Positions 34,243-44,182 are shown, counted from the stretch's first letter. The stretch: 54,418 nt of DNA from an uncultured Bacteroides sp. (GCA_900556625.1 USPQ01000012.1:1-54418); one strand, 5' to 3'. The notes: generated by a model not told the origin, from the letters alone. A program made the numbers and translations.

Positions 34243-35763
34243 CTAATGAGGCATTTTGAATGAAGCTAGTTCCGGTTCGATATGTTCCTGCTTCATAATA
34301 TCCTCCATTCTTTTCACGATTTCCGGGTGGTATCTGGCAACATCTGTCTGTTCTCTGGGATCAGAATCCAGATCATATAATTGAATTTTCCTGTTTCCTT
34401 TAAAAATATTCAATACAATACCCTTCCATTTGCCCATTCGGATAGCTTTTTGGCCTCCGCTATCGGGAAATTCCCAATATAAGAAATCATGTTTATTCTG
34501 TTTTTTGCCTAGTAATTCCGGCAAAAAGCTGATTCCGTCCGTAGTCGGGCATTCTACTTTTGCAATCTCACAGAAAGTAGGCATAATGTCCCAAAAGGCA
34601 CAGATGAGATCACTTTTACTACCGGCTTTTATCTTTTTAGGCCAACTGGCAATCATCGGAACACGAATGCCTCCTTCGCGGAGCGATGCTTTGCCCCAGC
34701 CCCATTCACTTTTGAATGGTTTAGCACTATCGAAAAAGAAAGAATCGCTTCCGCCATTGAAAGTCGGCCCGTTGTCACTGGTAAAAATGATGATGGTATT
34801 GTCATAGATTCCCAGTTCTTTAAGTTTATTAATAAGTCCTCCGATCTGTTCATCCCAGTAGCTCATCATGGCAGCATAGGTTGCGCGAGGATAACGGCAG
34901 GGAAAATAATCTTTATTGCCTGTGTATGGTTTTTCATCTCCAAACTTGTTCACATAATGCTTTACCCATTTTTCCGGTGCTTGTAAGGGAACATGGGGAA
35001 GGGGCGTCGTCCAGAATAAGACGAAAGGGTTATCTTTAGTAAGGTCGATAAAGTTGAGTATTTCTTTGTACATCAGGTCCGGTGCATACTCATTGAGAGT
35101 ATATTTCGCATAGCTTTTTTCTTCGTATGGGTCTGCACCTTTATCCAGTTTGGTGTGGGGGACTACCAATGGATTATTCAGATATTCCCGATGTTCGTTT
35201 CTATATAAAAATGGAGGGTAGTAGGTATGAGCTTCTCTTTGGCAATTATATCCGTAGAAAAAGTCAAATCCCATTTTGTTTGGGGTACTGGCAGAACCGG
35301 GATACCCCAATCCCCATTTTCCGATACAGGCCGTTGTGTAGCCGGCTTGCTTCATGACTGCCGGAATCATTACCGTTTCTGCCGGAACGGGGCGTTGGCC
35401 TTCCAGGGTCGAATCAGCTAATACAGCTTTATGATTCCAAACATCTCCACGTGAAGCCATTTCGTCATTCCCCCGTATATAGGCGTGCCCGGTATGTAAT
35501 CCGGTAAAGAGGACACAGCGCGATGGAGCTGACACTGCTGTCCCGGAGTAATGGTTGCTGAATGTCATTCCTTCTTGTGATAACCGGTCGATATTAGGAG
35601 TTTCAATTAACTGCTGGCCATAACAACCTAATTCCGATATACCCAGATCATCTGCAAGAATATAGATAATATTGGGCTTTTTCTTATTAGCTCCATTCTC
35701 TTCCGCAAAGGAAGAGAGTGGAGCTAATAGAGCAAGTCCAATCATAAGTTGATTGTTCTTCAT
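34243..35763 (-). CDS. Secreted S1-family sulfatase (serine type)
   Basis: 506 residues with a signal peptide (LMIGLALLAPLSSFA, cut near residue 20). The formylglycine motif is S78-A-P-S-R82, so the active-site residue comes from Ser and needs the anaerobic radical maturase anSME, encoded elsewhere. DD (38-39) and SDNG (about 330) are Ca2+ ligands. The enzyme removes sulfate from a glycan; the exact linkage cannot be told. It is last in the fecR-susC-susD-sulfatase unit, 8 bases after susD. Sulfate removal fits use of mucin or glycosaminoglycan-like host sugar. Confidence 0.93.
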   Translation of the reverse strand: MKNNQLMIGLALLAPLSSFAEENGANKKKPNIIYILADDLGISELGCYGQQLIETPNIDRLSQEGMTFSNHYSGTAVSAPSRCVLFTGLHTGHAYIRGNDEMASRGDVWNHKAVLADSTLEGQRPVPAETVMIPAVMKQAGYTTACIGKWGLGYPGSASTPNKMGFDFFYGYNCQREAHTYYPPFLYRNEHREYLNNPLVVPHTKLDKGADPYEEKSYAKYTLNEYAPDLMYKEILNFIDLTKDNPFVLFWTTPLPHVPLQAPEKWVKHYVNKFGDEKPYTGNKDYFPCRYPRATYAAMMSYWDEQIGGLINKLKELGIYDNTIIIFTSDNGPTFNGGSDSFFFDSAKPFKSEWGWGKASLREGGIRVPMIASWPKKIKAGSKSDLICAFWDIMPTFCEIAKVECPTTDGISFLPELLGKKQNKHDFLYWEFPDSGGQKAIRMGKWKGIVLNIFKGNRKIQLYDLDSDPREQTDVARYHPEIVKRMEDIMKQEHIEPELASFKMPH

Positions 35764-35771
35764 GGTGAATA

Positions 35772-37721
35772 TTAATAGAATGGATTTTGAATGATTTGCG
35801 GAGTCTTTTCCAGTTCACTGGCACTGATTGGCAACAGATATTGTGATTTATAGAAATGATTCGTTAATGTCATGTTGGGTTGTGGAGCTTTAAAGAATTC
35901 CTCTACACTGGCTCCTTCAATATTCCAGCACAAGAAAGGTTCATCCAGTTTTTCAGCTATTTTCCAACGTCTCAAATCCCAAAAACGTTGTCCTTCCAGA
36001 TAGAATTCTATTTGTCGTTCCTGGCGGACAAATTGGCGTAAAGTTTCCTGTTCATTTTCTTTTCCTTTCCATTCATCATTTGCATATTTCTGAATAGACT
36101 CATCTACTCCCGGGATGCCTGCGCGTTTCCTTACTTTATCCATATATTTTTTAGCGATCTTGAGATTATTGCTTCCCCCAATCTCGATCAAGGCTTCGGC
36201 ATAATTCAAGTACAGTTCCGCCAGCCGGAATGTGGGGAATGGATATTTGATAATGGTATTAGTGAATCCGGGATGTGTGAACTTCTTGTTAAGATATCCT
36301 GTTACCGAATAATGCACCGTCATATCTTTTTTGAAACCATGTGCTCCGTTGAACAACATTCTTAATCCGCCGGGTACATAAGATTTGTTTAAAGGAAGTG
36401 CTGCTGCATTATATCGTGCTATTTCGTAGTTGCCGTTATGGAATCCTATCCATGAATAAAAGCGTGGTTCACGATTAAAATGTAGTTTGATAGAGCGATC
36501 ATTCGGCCTGTCTTCATAATTATTCCCGTCAAAGTTTGCAGGCAGATAAGCTATTTGATAACGGTTAGCATAGTCATAGGTCTTGTCTTTATCGATAGGT
36601 AATCCATGCTCTGTATAAAAGAGTTCAACCATCTGCAGGGTCGGTGCAGTGGAGTTGGTTTGCGTGTACGGGATCTGTTTCGTCTGTCTCACCGACGAAC
36701 GAATTTGTACACCGTATGTTGATTCGCCTCGATTATCTCCCCAGATGATTTCACATAGGTTCTGGTTGTCAATCGTACAATATCTGACTCTGCGCTGAGC
36801 TTTTCCGCTTTCGGTCTGGTCTGTGAATCCCGGTTTCTCTTGGGTTGGAGCTCCGGCTTCAACATCTCCGTATAGTTTGTAGCCTGCTTTTTCCGCGTTC
36901 TGAATAGCATCCAATGTCACTTCCGCACACTTCTCCCATTTCTTGACGTCGTATGTCTGTGAAATTAGATGTTTCCCATTTTCGTCAACGAAATTACTGT
37001 AAAACTCACTGTTTCCGTTGAATAAAGGTGAGGCAGCGTATAAGTGTACACGGGAGCGGAGAGCGCGTGCAACATGTTTGGTAGCTCGTCCGAAATACAT
37101 AGGATTGTGTGCCTCGACCAGTCCGGGCATTGCTTCGTCCAGCATTTCATCAATAAAAGCTACTACTTCATCGTAAGAACTTCGTGCCGGTAATTCGGAT
37201 AATTTGGCGTCCAAATCATATTTTTTCCTGATGATGAGAGTGGGACCGAATGCCTGTAAAGAACAGAAGTGATAATAAGCAATTAGAAACTTAGCTTCTG
37301 CTCTATATATTTCCCTATCGGCTTCAGTATAAACTTGGGCTTTATCCAGAATATCCAGAAATTCATAGCATTGGCGGACCCCTTTCCATGTCGGCCACCA
37401 ACGGTGGGAAACGATTGAATTGTTAGTCGGGTTATAAAGCCCCATTGTGAACAACTGTTCCGGTTCGTTGGCTTTATAATAAGTAGTTACTTCTCCTCCG
37501 GTCAGTAATGCTGTCGGATACCAGCTTTGGTACGGCTGTGAATCTTGAGAAGTACGGTTCATCGGCATATAAGTATAACACGAATAGAGAAATCCTTCGG
37601 TTTTGGACGGAGTGTTGTAAGAGTCTTCCAGTTTGGCACGTTCATCCGGCATTATATCCAGATAATTGCATCCGCTTGTTAAGATGCATAATACAATGAT
37701 GTAAATATATCTCAGTTTCAT
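35772..37721 (-). CDS. SusD/RagB-family surface glycan-binding lipoprotein
   Basis: 649 residues. The lipobox Cys is in LCILTSGCNYLD (Cys about 18). The TPR-like helical SusD body is recognisable from FLIAYYHFCSLQAFGP, ALRSRVHLYAASPLFNG and the C-terminal LAELYLNYAEAL and LEGQRFWDLRRW. It caps the SusC channel and captures oligosaccharide at the cell surface. It begins 17 bases after the susC stop in the same transcript. Confidence 0.95.
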   Translation of the reverse strand: MKLRYIYIIVLCILTSGCNYLDIMPDERAKLEDSYNTPSKTEGFLYSCYTYMPMNRTSQDSQPYQSWYPTALLTGGEVTTYYKANEPEQLFTMGLYNPTNNSIVSHRWWPTWKGVRQCYEFLDILDKAQVYTEADREIYRAEAKFLIAYYHFCSLQAFGPTLIIRKKYDLDAKLSELPARSSYDEVVAFIDEMLDEAMPGLVEAHNPMYFGRATKHVARALRSRVHLYAASPLFNGNSEFYSNFVDENGKHLISQTYDVKKWEKCAEVTLDAIQNAEKAGYKLYGDVEAGAPTQEKPGFTDQTESGKAQRRVRYCTIDNQNLCEIIWGDNRGESTYGVQIRSSVRQTKQIPYTQTNSTAPTLQMVELFYTEHGLPIDKDKTYDYANRYQIAYLPANFDGNNYEDRPNDRSIKLHFNREPRFYSWIGFHNGNYEIARYNAAALPLNKSYVPGGLRMLFNGAHGFKKDMTVHYSVTGYLNKKFTHPGFTNTIIKYPFPTFRLAELYLNYAEALIEIGGSNNLKIAKKYMDKVRKRAGIPGVDESIQKYANDEWKGKENEQETLRQFVRQERQIEFYLEGQRFWDLRRWKIAEKLDEPFLCWNIEGASVEEFFKAPQPNMTLTNHFYKSQYLLPISASELEKTPQIIQNPFY

Positions 37722-37738
37722 ATTTTATTATATATTTA

Positions 37739-40700
37739 TCAGTTAATAGTCATCTGAAAACCAACATTAAATGTTCTTTGAGTAGGATAGGACATACCGG
37801 AGCCACCTCCCATTTCTGGATCCCATAATTTGAATTTAGAGAATGTTAGCAGGTTGTTGCCGCTGACATAAATTCTCATATTCTTGAAACTATATCCTAT
37901 TTCCGCATTCTTGAGCTTTAAAAAAGCGGCGTTTCTCAGCCAGAATGTTGAATTCTGGTTATTATTTGTGTTATATGCCGTCGTGAGTCTGGGGTATGAT
38001 GCATTGGGATTAGGATTATCTGTTGTCCAGCATCCATCTGCTACGTAATCTAATATACCTCTTTTGGCGGTATTGTTATCGTTGGTGAAAGGATGGAATC
38101 CGCTCATCATTAATGATACGCGTCCGGTTCCCTGAAAGAATAAAGAGAAGTCCAGATTTTTGTATTTAATGGAAGGGCCGAAACCATATACAATTTCCGG
38201 TACACTGGGATAACCTAAGGCAACTTTGTCATATTCATTGATTGCATTGTCCGTACCTCCTAATGCATTCGGAATATCTTTGTACTTAATATCACCGGGC
38301 ATTAACGGCAGATTGGCAAATTGTTGCGGCAAACTATTGTTAATCATATTTTCGTCGGTAAATAATCCGTCCGCTACATATCCGAAGATTGTATTGAGTG
38401 AATGGCCGACTTTCAGACGGTTGGGATATAAGCTGAATTCCGGCTCATCCATTTCAAGTATTTTATTATGAGCAAAGGTGAACGTTCCCTTGAAAGAGAC
38501 AAACAAGTCTTTGTTAATCTGGTTGTTGTAGTCTACACTGGTATCTATTCCCCAGTTACGCATCTTTCCGAGATTTCCTTGAACTGTAACATTACCAAGT
38601 CCCATGAGTGTCGGAATTGTTCCACGATCCATAAAGATTTCCTTTCTCACTTCTTTGAAAATGTCGGCAGAGAAACTGAATCCTTTCAATATTCTCACAT
38701 CAATACCGGCATTCCATTTCTCACCAACCTCCCATGTCAGGTTCGGATTGGCATATCTTTTCCATACAGGACCGGAGTTGGTGTGTGTCTGGTTACCGGT
38801 CCCGGTTGTGAATCCGGCTCCGGAGTTAGTAAGGTTCTCAAGGAACGTAAAACGTCCGGCTCCTGTCTGGTCATTACCGACAAGCCCCCACGATGCTCTT
38901 ATTTTAAATTGCGGGATGATGTTTCTGAGCGGTTCCCAGAATTTCTCTTCAGACAGATTGTATCCGATTGCTACTGAAGGGAAGAAACCGAACTTCTTAT
39001 TCTTCGGGAAGTTTTCAGAACCATTGTAGCCAAAGTTGAACTCGGCTAAGTACCTGCCGGCAAATCCGTAAGATAAACGTCCTGCTATACCTTGTTTCCT
39101 TCTAGGTAAGGATGTCAGCAAGTCCGAAGGGTTGTTAACGTCATTCTGTTCTTGATTATATAGGAACATGACATTGACTTTGTGCACGTCATTGAATGTT
39201 CTGTTATAATCCAGGCTGGCTTGTAGATATAATCTACGGTTACCGCTATTGGAACCTCCGGTTTTAAGCTCGGTACTTTGTTCGTTGCCGATGATGTTTA
39301 AGTCGTATGTATCTTCTTGTGGATTATACATGGAAGTCTCATATTGGTTGACGTTGCAATAACGATACACTTTAGAATATGAATAGTTGTAATATGAAAC
39401 AATAGCATTCAGTTTCAGTCCTTTCATAATCATCTTCAAGTCCTGATTAAAACGCAGGTTGGCTGTTACACTTGTAGAGTACGTGGAACTATAACCGGAT
39501 ACAAAATCGGCGACAGGATTGACATAACTTCCGTTCGGAGCACCAGATCTTCCTCCCCAACGGATGTGAGTGTCATCTTCCTGGCCGGGGAAACGGATCG
39601 GAAAGTCTACCGGATTTGCATTGAGTGCACTTGAGAATACGCTTCCGGCACTACTATAAGGCCCGCTCCAGTCTCGTACCGACACATTTAGTCCTAGCGA
39701 TATTTTAGTTGTATTGGTTGCCTTGATATTCAGATTATTGACAAAATCATAGTTGTAGACATTGATATTGTTGTTGAAGGAGTAGAAGTCTTTACTGAGT
39801 GATTTAAGATTACCGTCGCTGTGCTTGACGCTTGCACTCATAAAATAATCTACCCGGCTGCTTCCGCCACGGATATTAAAGTTGAACCGTTCGGCAAAAG
39901 TGTTTTTCTTGAACATCTCGTTGTACCAATCGATGTTGGGATACATATAAGGATTGACACCGTCTATTGTAGCATTAATCTTTTCGTCCGAATAGATATC
40001 GGTAGTCTCGGGAGTACGTGTCTGTGCCTCATTGTATAATCTCATATAAGTGATACCGTCTACCATTTTAGGAACATTTGTCAACTGTGATATAGCCCCT
40101 TCCACTCTAAAGTTAATGATCGGCTTTTTCAGATTTTCCCCATTCTTTGTCGTGACTACCATCACTCCGTTAGCTCCTCTTGTTCCATAGAGTGCTGTTG
40201 CCGTTGCATCTTTTAGTATTGAGAAGCTTTCAATTACTTCAGGATCGAGATTGTTCAGTTGGGTTGCGTCAATTTCCACACCGTCCAGGATGATGAGAGG
40301 ATCAGTTGCGCCACTGAATGTAGAAGCACCACGAATCCAGAAACTGGCGCCGTCTGCTCCCGGTTCGCCACTTCGTTGTACGGCGATAACTCCTGATAAA
40401 CGTCCCGCAAAAGAAGAAGATAAACGTGAGGAAGGTACTCTTAGCTGTTCCGGGCGTATCTGTTGGATAGCTCCGACAAGACTTTCCTTTTTCTGCCCGA
40501 TACCAAAGGCTGTGACTACAACCTCATCCAATGCCTTAGTGTCTTCTTCCAGTTGGATGTTGAGTATACTCTTCTTCCCGACTTTCACTTCTTGGGTGAT
40601 ATATCCCATAAATGAGACTATCAGGACCGGATTTTCTTCCTCAAGTTCAAGCTTGTAGAAACCTTCAATGTCCGTCAGAGCACCTGTCGTGCTGTCTTTA

Positions 40701-41155
40701 ATTTTAATAGTTGCCCCGGTGATCGGTTGTTCGTCCTTATCCAATACAAATCCTTGTATTGTTTTTCTTTTAGAACTTTGCGGTTGAACTTTCTTTTGAG
40801 CTACTTTTTTGAGTGTAATCTGCCTGTTGTCTATTGTATATTCTACCGACATACCTTTAAATAGTTTGTCGAGTACCGGACGAATTGGTTGGTTCGTTAC
40901 TTTAATAGATACCTTACGGTTGGGATTAATGGTTTCTCCGTAATAGACGAAGATAAATTCGCTATTTTTCTCAATATGGCTCAGTACTTGTTTTAGAGGT
41001 ACATTCTCGAAACTGAATGTGAATGTTTTTTCCTCTACATAGTTAGAGACGTCTTCTGCATAGACAGATAAGAAAGATGATAAAAAAATTGCCAGTACAA
41101 ACAGGAATTTGTATCTTTTAACACTCCTGCTTGTAGTAAATTTACAGTTTTCCAT
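37739..41155 (-). CDS. SusC/RagA TonB-dependent transporter with STN signalling domain
   Basis: 1138 residues. Order: signal peptide (about 1-33), STN domain (about 45-112, with FTFSFENVPLKQVLSHIEK), carboxypeptidase-like beta domain (about 130-210), TonB box region DEVVVTAFG, plug (about 220-340, including DPLIILDGVEI), then a 22-strand barrel ending in Asn after FNVGFQMTI. The STN domain marks it as a transducer that contacts FecR when glycan is bound, so the ECF sigma is released. A 13-bp hairpin lies just upstream at 41209-41241. Confidence 0.95.
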   Translation of the reverse strand: MENCKFTTSRSVKRYKFLFVLAIFLSSFLSVYAEDVSNYVEEKTFTFSFENVPLKQVLSHIEKNSEFIFVYYGETINPNRKVSIKVTNQPIRPVLDKLFKGMSVEYTIDNRQITLKKVAQKKVQPQSSKRKTIQGFVLDKDEQPITGATIKIKDSTTGALTDIEGFYKLELEEENPVLIVSFMGYITQEVKVGKKSILNIQLEEDTKALDEVVVTAFGIGQKKESLVGAIQQIRPEQLRVPSSRLSSSFAGRLSGVIAVQRSGEPGADGASFWIRGASTFSGATDPLIILDGVEIDATQLNNLDPEVIESFSILKDATATALYGTRGANGVMVVTTKNGENLKKPIINFRVEGAISQLTNVPKMVDGITYMRLYNEAQTRTPETTDIYSDEKINATIDGVNPYMYPNIDWYNEMFKKNTFAERFNFNIRGGSSRVDYFMSASVKHSDGNLKSLSKDFYSFNNNINVYNYDFVNNLNIKATNTTKISLGLNVSVRDWSGPYSSAGSVFSSALNANPVDFPIRFPGQEDDTHIRWGGRSGAPNGSYVNPVADFVSGYSSTYSTSVTANLRFNQDLKMIMKGLKLNAIVSYYNYSYSKVYRYCNVNQYETSMYNPQEDTYDLNIIGNEQSTELKTGGSNSGNRRLYLQASLDYNRTFNDVHKVNVMFLYNQEQNDVNNPSDLLTSLPRRKQGIAGRLSYGFAGRYLAEFNFGYNGSENFPKNKKFGFFPSVAIGYNLSEEKFWEPLRNIIPQFKIRASWGLVGNDQTGAGRFTFLENLTNSGAGFTTGTGNQTHTNSGPVWKRYANPNLTWEVGEKWNAGIDVRILKGFSFSADIFKEVRKEIFMDRGTIPTLMGLGNVTVQGNLGKMRNWGIDTSVDYNNQINKDLFVSFKGTFTFAHNKILEMDEPEFSLYPNRLKVGHSLNTIFGYVADGLFTDENMINNSLPQQFANLPLMPGDIKYKDIPNALGGTDNAINEYDKVALGYPSVPEIVYGFGPSIKYKNLDFSLFFQGTGRVSLMMSGFHPFTNDNNTAKRGILDYVADGCWTTDNPNPNASYPRLTTAYNTNNNQNSTFWLRNAAFLKLKNAEIGYSFKNMRIYVSGNNLLTFSKFKLWDPEMGGGSGMSYPTQRTFNVGFQMTIN

Positions 41156-41208
41156 AATTTTGTAATTTTAAGAACGCTACTTAATGTTGATAGGTAATGT
41201 TTTTAGCT

Positions 41209-41241
41209 AATCCGAATAATACTACGAATATTATTCGGATT
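41209..41241. promoter_or_regulatory. Hairpin between fecR and susC
   Basis: AATCCGAATAATA (41209-41221) and TATTATTCGGATT (41229-41241) are exact inverted repeats with a 7-base loop. On the coding (minus) strand no T-run follows, so it is not a classic terminator for this operon. It may damp read-through or protect the susC mRNA end after processing, raising susC over fecR. Confidence 0.55.
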
Positions 41242-41292
41242 TTTCGTGTGTTTTCATATCATAGGCATATTCGATGTTTTTAAGATTAATAA

Positions 41293-42378
41293 TTAGTTTT
41301 CTTTTCTCATGTGGACATAATATATATTATTCTTTTCTTCTATGGTAACAGGTGCCGTTATGGCAATAGTTGACAATACTTTCTGTAACCCTTCATTCAA
41401 ATCAAGTTTCCCGTGCATCGGCATTGTTTCTATACCTGTATCATAAATAATTTCTTTTCCGTAATAGCGGTGTAACTGCTCTAATACTATACTTAGTGCC
41501 TGATTATTCAATGTCAGAATGCCGTCAATCCAGCTGATATAATCGAGCGCATTGACTTTTTTCTTGTCAGTATATGTTCCTTCATTCAGAGCAATCAGCT
41601 CATTAGGCATCAGCGTATAATTCTGTTCCTTTTTGTCTTTTACCTCCACCTTTCCCCGTACTAATACGACTTCGGCTTTAGTATCTTCTTTATAAGCTTT
41701 TACGTTGAAGGCAGTACCCAGCACATTTACAGTAAAGAGTGATGTCTTTACTATAAAGGGGATGTTACTTTCCTTATGAGTCACATCTATGAATATTTCT
41801 CCTTCGACGAATATTTCCCGATATTCCTTTTTGAACTTTTGGGGATAAACAACCTTCGTTCCGGAATTAATATCCAGTTGAGAGCCATCAGACAATTGTA
41901 ATTTGATATGTTTCCCCATTGGTACAATAATCTGGTTCATGGGATGTTCTTCTTCTCCTTCCCCGGTACTCTGTCGGGGCGCGATTTTCTTTTCGTCGAT
42001 TAATAAAGAACCGTCTTGTGCATAAGCCACGGTAGCTTTTTCATCTACTTTTATCTTTGTTCCGGTAGCCGTAATCAGCTCAATATGTTTCTCCGGAGTA
42101 TTTGCAGCAGATACAAACTCTTGAACATCTGCCGAATGAATCGTATCATAAGCTTGATTATTCAGCCAGAATACAAACAGGAGAGAAGCAGCAGCAACAG
42201 CTGTCACCGGTATAAGCCAGCGATAGACGGGAATATGCTTCTTCTTGTCTATTTGCTTACTGATTTTGCTCCATACCTCGTCTTCTGCTTCTTGGGAAGC
42301 GGAACTTTCTCTCTTTCGAAGGTAGTGGAACAACCGTTCGCTCATTTGTTCAATATTTCCTTTTTCTTCTTTCATCAT
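41293..42378 (-). CDS. FecR-family anti-sigma factor
   Basis: 361 residues. The cytoplasmic N-terminus (about 1-75, with HYLRKRE-like helices) precedes one membrane helix (WLIPVTAVAAASLLFVFWL, about 76-94). The periplasmic FecR domain follows (PMGKHIKLQLSDGSQLDIN, VEGEIFIDVTH, NVLGTAFNVKAY), then a C-terminal DUF4974-type domain (IVLEQLHRYYGKEIIYD). It holds the ECF sigma until the STN domain of SusC signals substrate. A 33-base element shared with the M60 gene lies directly upstream. Confidence 0.93.
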   Translation of the reverse strand: MMKEEKGNIEQMSERLFHYLRKRESSASQEAEDEVWSKISKQIDKKKHIPVYRWLIPVTAVAAASLLFVFWLNNQAYDTIHSADVQEFVSAANTPEKHIELITATGTKIKVDEKATVAYAQDGSLLIDEKKIAPRQSTGEGEEEHPMNQIIVPMGKHIKLQLSDGSQLDINSGTKVVYPQKFKKEYREIFVEGEIFIDVTHKESNIPFIVKTSLFTVNVLGTAFNVKAYKEDTKAEVVLVRGKVEVKDKKEQNYTLMPNELIALNEGTYTDKKKVNALDYISWIDGILTLNNQALSIVLEQLHRYYGKEIIYDTGIETMPMHGKLDLNEGLQKVLSTIAITAPVTIEEKNNIYYVHMRKEN

Positions 42379-42395
42379 TCGACTGTTCTGTTATT

Positions 42396-42428
42396 ATAAT
42401 GGGAAAAACGAATTTACTCCTCACTTTT
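42396..42428 (-). promoter_or_regulatory. Candidate ECF-sigma-dependent promoter of fecR-susCD-sulfatase
   Basis: On the minus strand GTGAGGAGTAAA is followed by a CG step and CCCATTAT. The same arrangement occurs at 46903-46936 before the M60 gene. It lies 18 bases before the fecR start and after the sigma stop, so fecR need not be read with sigma. Confidence 0.6.
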
Positions 42429-42439
42429 ATGGAAAAAAA

Positions 42440-42994
42440 TTATTTATTTTCAAATAAACGTCGTAATTTGACAATAGCTCTCCCTATCAGGTTCATGGAT
42501 GAGTGCACTGTAATACCTAATATTTCGGCAACTTCCTCCCATGTAAGTTCTTTGATATAGTACAAATAAACGGCATGACGCTGATTGGCGGATAATTTCC
42601 GGTAGGCCTCCTTTAGCAATTTGCTTCTTTCCAGATAAGTATCGTCGTGTGCAAAGAGTCCTTCCAGTTCATCATCTGTCAATGGAATCTCAAACTCTGC
42701 ATTTTCTAACTGGTACGTCTCTTTCATCGAGGACATCTTATATACGAGATTGTTTCTAAGGGCTGTATATAAGTAAGATTTGACATGGTCTATGGGGCGG
42801 AATTTAGAGTTGTTGAATACGTTGACAAAGAGATCCTGAATACAATCTTTTATTAATTCTTCGTTTGTGGAGATTGTATGTCCATAATTCAACAGGTGCG
42901 GAAAGTAACGCCGGTACATTATTTCTAAAGCCAGCTTGTCTCCTTTGATTAGCAGAACCCATAATTCCGCATCCTCTTTAGTTTGATAATGCAT
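42440..42994 (-). CDS. ECF-family sigma factor of the glycan locus
   Basis: 184 residues from the ATG at 42994, chosen because AAGGAGAG lies six bases upstream and a -7 element at 43093-43086 predicts transcription to begin after the longer possible starts. Region 2 includes IYRRYF-like LEIMYRRYFPHLL and IKDCIQDLFVNVF; region 4 has LSANQRHAVYLYYIKELTWEEVAEIL then a helix-turn-helix. It is the usual partner of FecR and STN-SusC in mucin-type loci. Its own promoter is housekeeping-like, which fits a sigma held ready and switched on by signal. Confidence 0.93.
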   Translation of the reverse strand: MHYQTKEDAELWVLLIKGDKLALEIMYRRYFPHLLNYGHTISTNEELIKDCIQDLFVNVFNNSKFRPIDHVKSYLYTALRNNLVYKMSSMKETYQLENAEFEIPLTDDELEGLFAHDDTYLERSKLLKEAYRKLSANQRHAVYLYYIKELTWEEVAEILGITVHSSMNLIGRAIVKLRRLFENK

Positions 42995-43085
42995 TTTACT
43001 CTCCTTCATACACGTGTACTCTGTGTACTTTGTTATAATTGTACTAGAATGATTAACAACTGTTGTATTTTGTAGCAACATGTGG

Positions 43086-43093
43086 CAAAAGTA
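43086..43093 (-). promoter_or_regulatory. -7 promoter element of the glycan-locus sigma gene
   Basis: On the minus strand TACTTTTG (43093-43086) matches TAnnTTTG and gives a leader of about 85 bases. No clear -33 element is seen. Confidence 0.5.
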
Positions 43094-43180
43094 TAAAAAA
43101 TAAATTAAATTATATCGGAGAGCTAATGATGATTTCTGTTTACTATAAAAAGAAGACTAGTTTGAACGGATATTTATGTG

Positions 43181-43245
43181 ATATGGATACTGCAAGAAAA
43201 CATGGCCGGACTTTCTCCGTCTTGTGTGATTTGCAGTATCCATAT
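43181..43245. terminator. Long-loop hairpin downstream of the phosphodiesterase gene
   Basis: ATATGGATACTGCAA (43181-43195) and its exact complement (43231-43245) flank a 35-base loop that can form a small CGGA/TCCG stem. It lies 38 bases after the minus-strand stop at 43283 and before the sigma promoter, where a terminator is expected, but no T-run follows on that strand. Confidence 0.5.
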
Positions 43246-43282
43246 TCTTTTTGTAATATAAGTAACTATTATAGTAATGATC

Positions 43283-44182
43283 TTATTTGAAAACCGTCTT
43301 TACTGGACGTCCAATCCAAGATTGAGGCTGCTTCAGCCCTAGTATATAGGCAATCATTGCCGCAGTGTCATATTGCATCATACTTTCTTTGATTTCCATG
43401 CCTTTGCGGACATTCTTGCCGGAAATAATAAATGGAATCTCCATTTCCCTCAGTGTCTTGCCGCCATGCCCGGTTTTGATACCACCGTGGTCGGCCGTCA
43501 TAATAATAATGGTGTCATCCCATATACCGGCTTTTTTAATAGCTTGCAGGATACGTTCCACATATCCATCCAGTTCTTTCAACATCTGATAGTAGGCCGG
43601 AGTGTCATGCCCTTTGGTATGTCCGGTGTGGTCGGGTTCTTCGAAGCAGATAGCCAGCAGTTCCGGTTTCTTTTCAATAATATACTTCTCGGCTGCTTCG
43701 CATAAGGCAGTGGGAGCTTTGGCGTATCCCGGAGTCTGATATTGGTAACTCATGGCTAACGTATCTACCAGGTATTTGATTCCGGGCCATTCATACAAAC
43801 AACCGATTTCGGCTTTAGGACGCTGTTCGCGCAAGACAGAAAAAATGGTAGGAGCGATCCCCCGTTCGTTGACCTCACGTGAAGGGATCTCCGGAGTTTT
43901 CGAGCCCCAGGTGGTGTATCCGTGTAACTCTGTTCCCACTCCCATAAACATGGAAGCCCAGTTGATAGCACTCGAAGAAGGGAGTACGCTCCGGCTATGA
44001 AGTGTGTAACATCCGTTGGTCATCAGACTTTTGATAGCCGGGATATCCGCTTTAGAGACACTGTAAGCCCCCCAACCGTCCATACCGATTAAGATGACGT
44101 GCTTGGCTTTTTGTTTTGCAGCGTTTACGTTGACTGTCATTCCTGCCATTAACAGGCACACGAATAGTAAGACTTTTCTCAT
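43283..44182 (-). CDS. Secreted alkaline-phosphatase-superfamily phosphodiesterase-like enzyme
   Basis: 299 residues with a signal peptide (VLLFVCLLMAGMTVNVNA). Metal and catalytic sites of the type I phosphodiesterase/nucleotide pyrophosphatase family are visible: GMDGWG (Asp), LPSSSAINWAS (candidate Ser nucleophile), EEPDHTGH (Asp-His) and TADHGG (Asp-His). Most family members use Thr as nucleophile; here Ser occupies the site. It may remove a phosphodiester-linked group or sulfate from host glycans. It follows the M60 gene by 72 bases and is probably co-transcribed with it. Confidence 0.8.
   Translation of the reverse strand: MRKVLLFVCLLMAGMTVNVNAAKQKAKHVILIGMDGWGAYSVSKADIPAIKSLMTNGCYTLHSRSVLPSSSAINWASMFMGVGTELHGYTTWGSKTPEIPSREVNERGIAPTIFSVLREQRPKAEIGCLYEWPGIKYLVDTLAMSYQYQTPGYAKAPTALCEAAEKYIIEKKPELLAICFEEPDHTGHTKGHDTPAYYQMLKELDGYVERILQAIKKAGIWDDTIIIMTADHGGIKTGHGGKTLREMEIPFIISGKNVRKGMEIKESMMQYDTAAMIAYILGLKQPQSWIGRPVKTVFK

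Noticed and set aside
43181..43245. Invertible promoter of the Bacteroides capsule type
   Set aside because: The 35-base centre is too short for a promoter and no invertase gene is nearby; kept only as an odd hairpin.
43063..43290. 75-codon plus-strand frame across the sigma leader
   Set aside because: It spans the sigma promoter and hairpin, shows no family features and has no promoter of its own.
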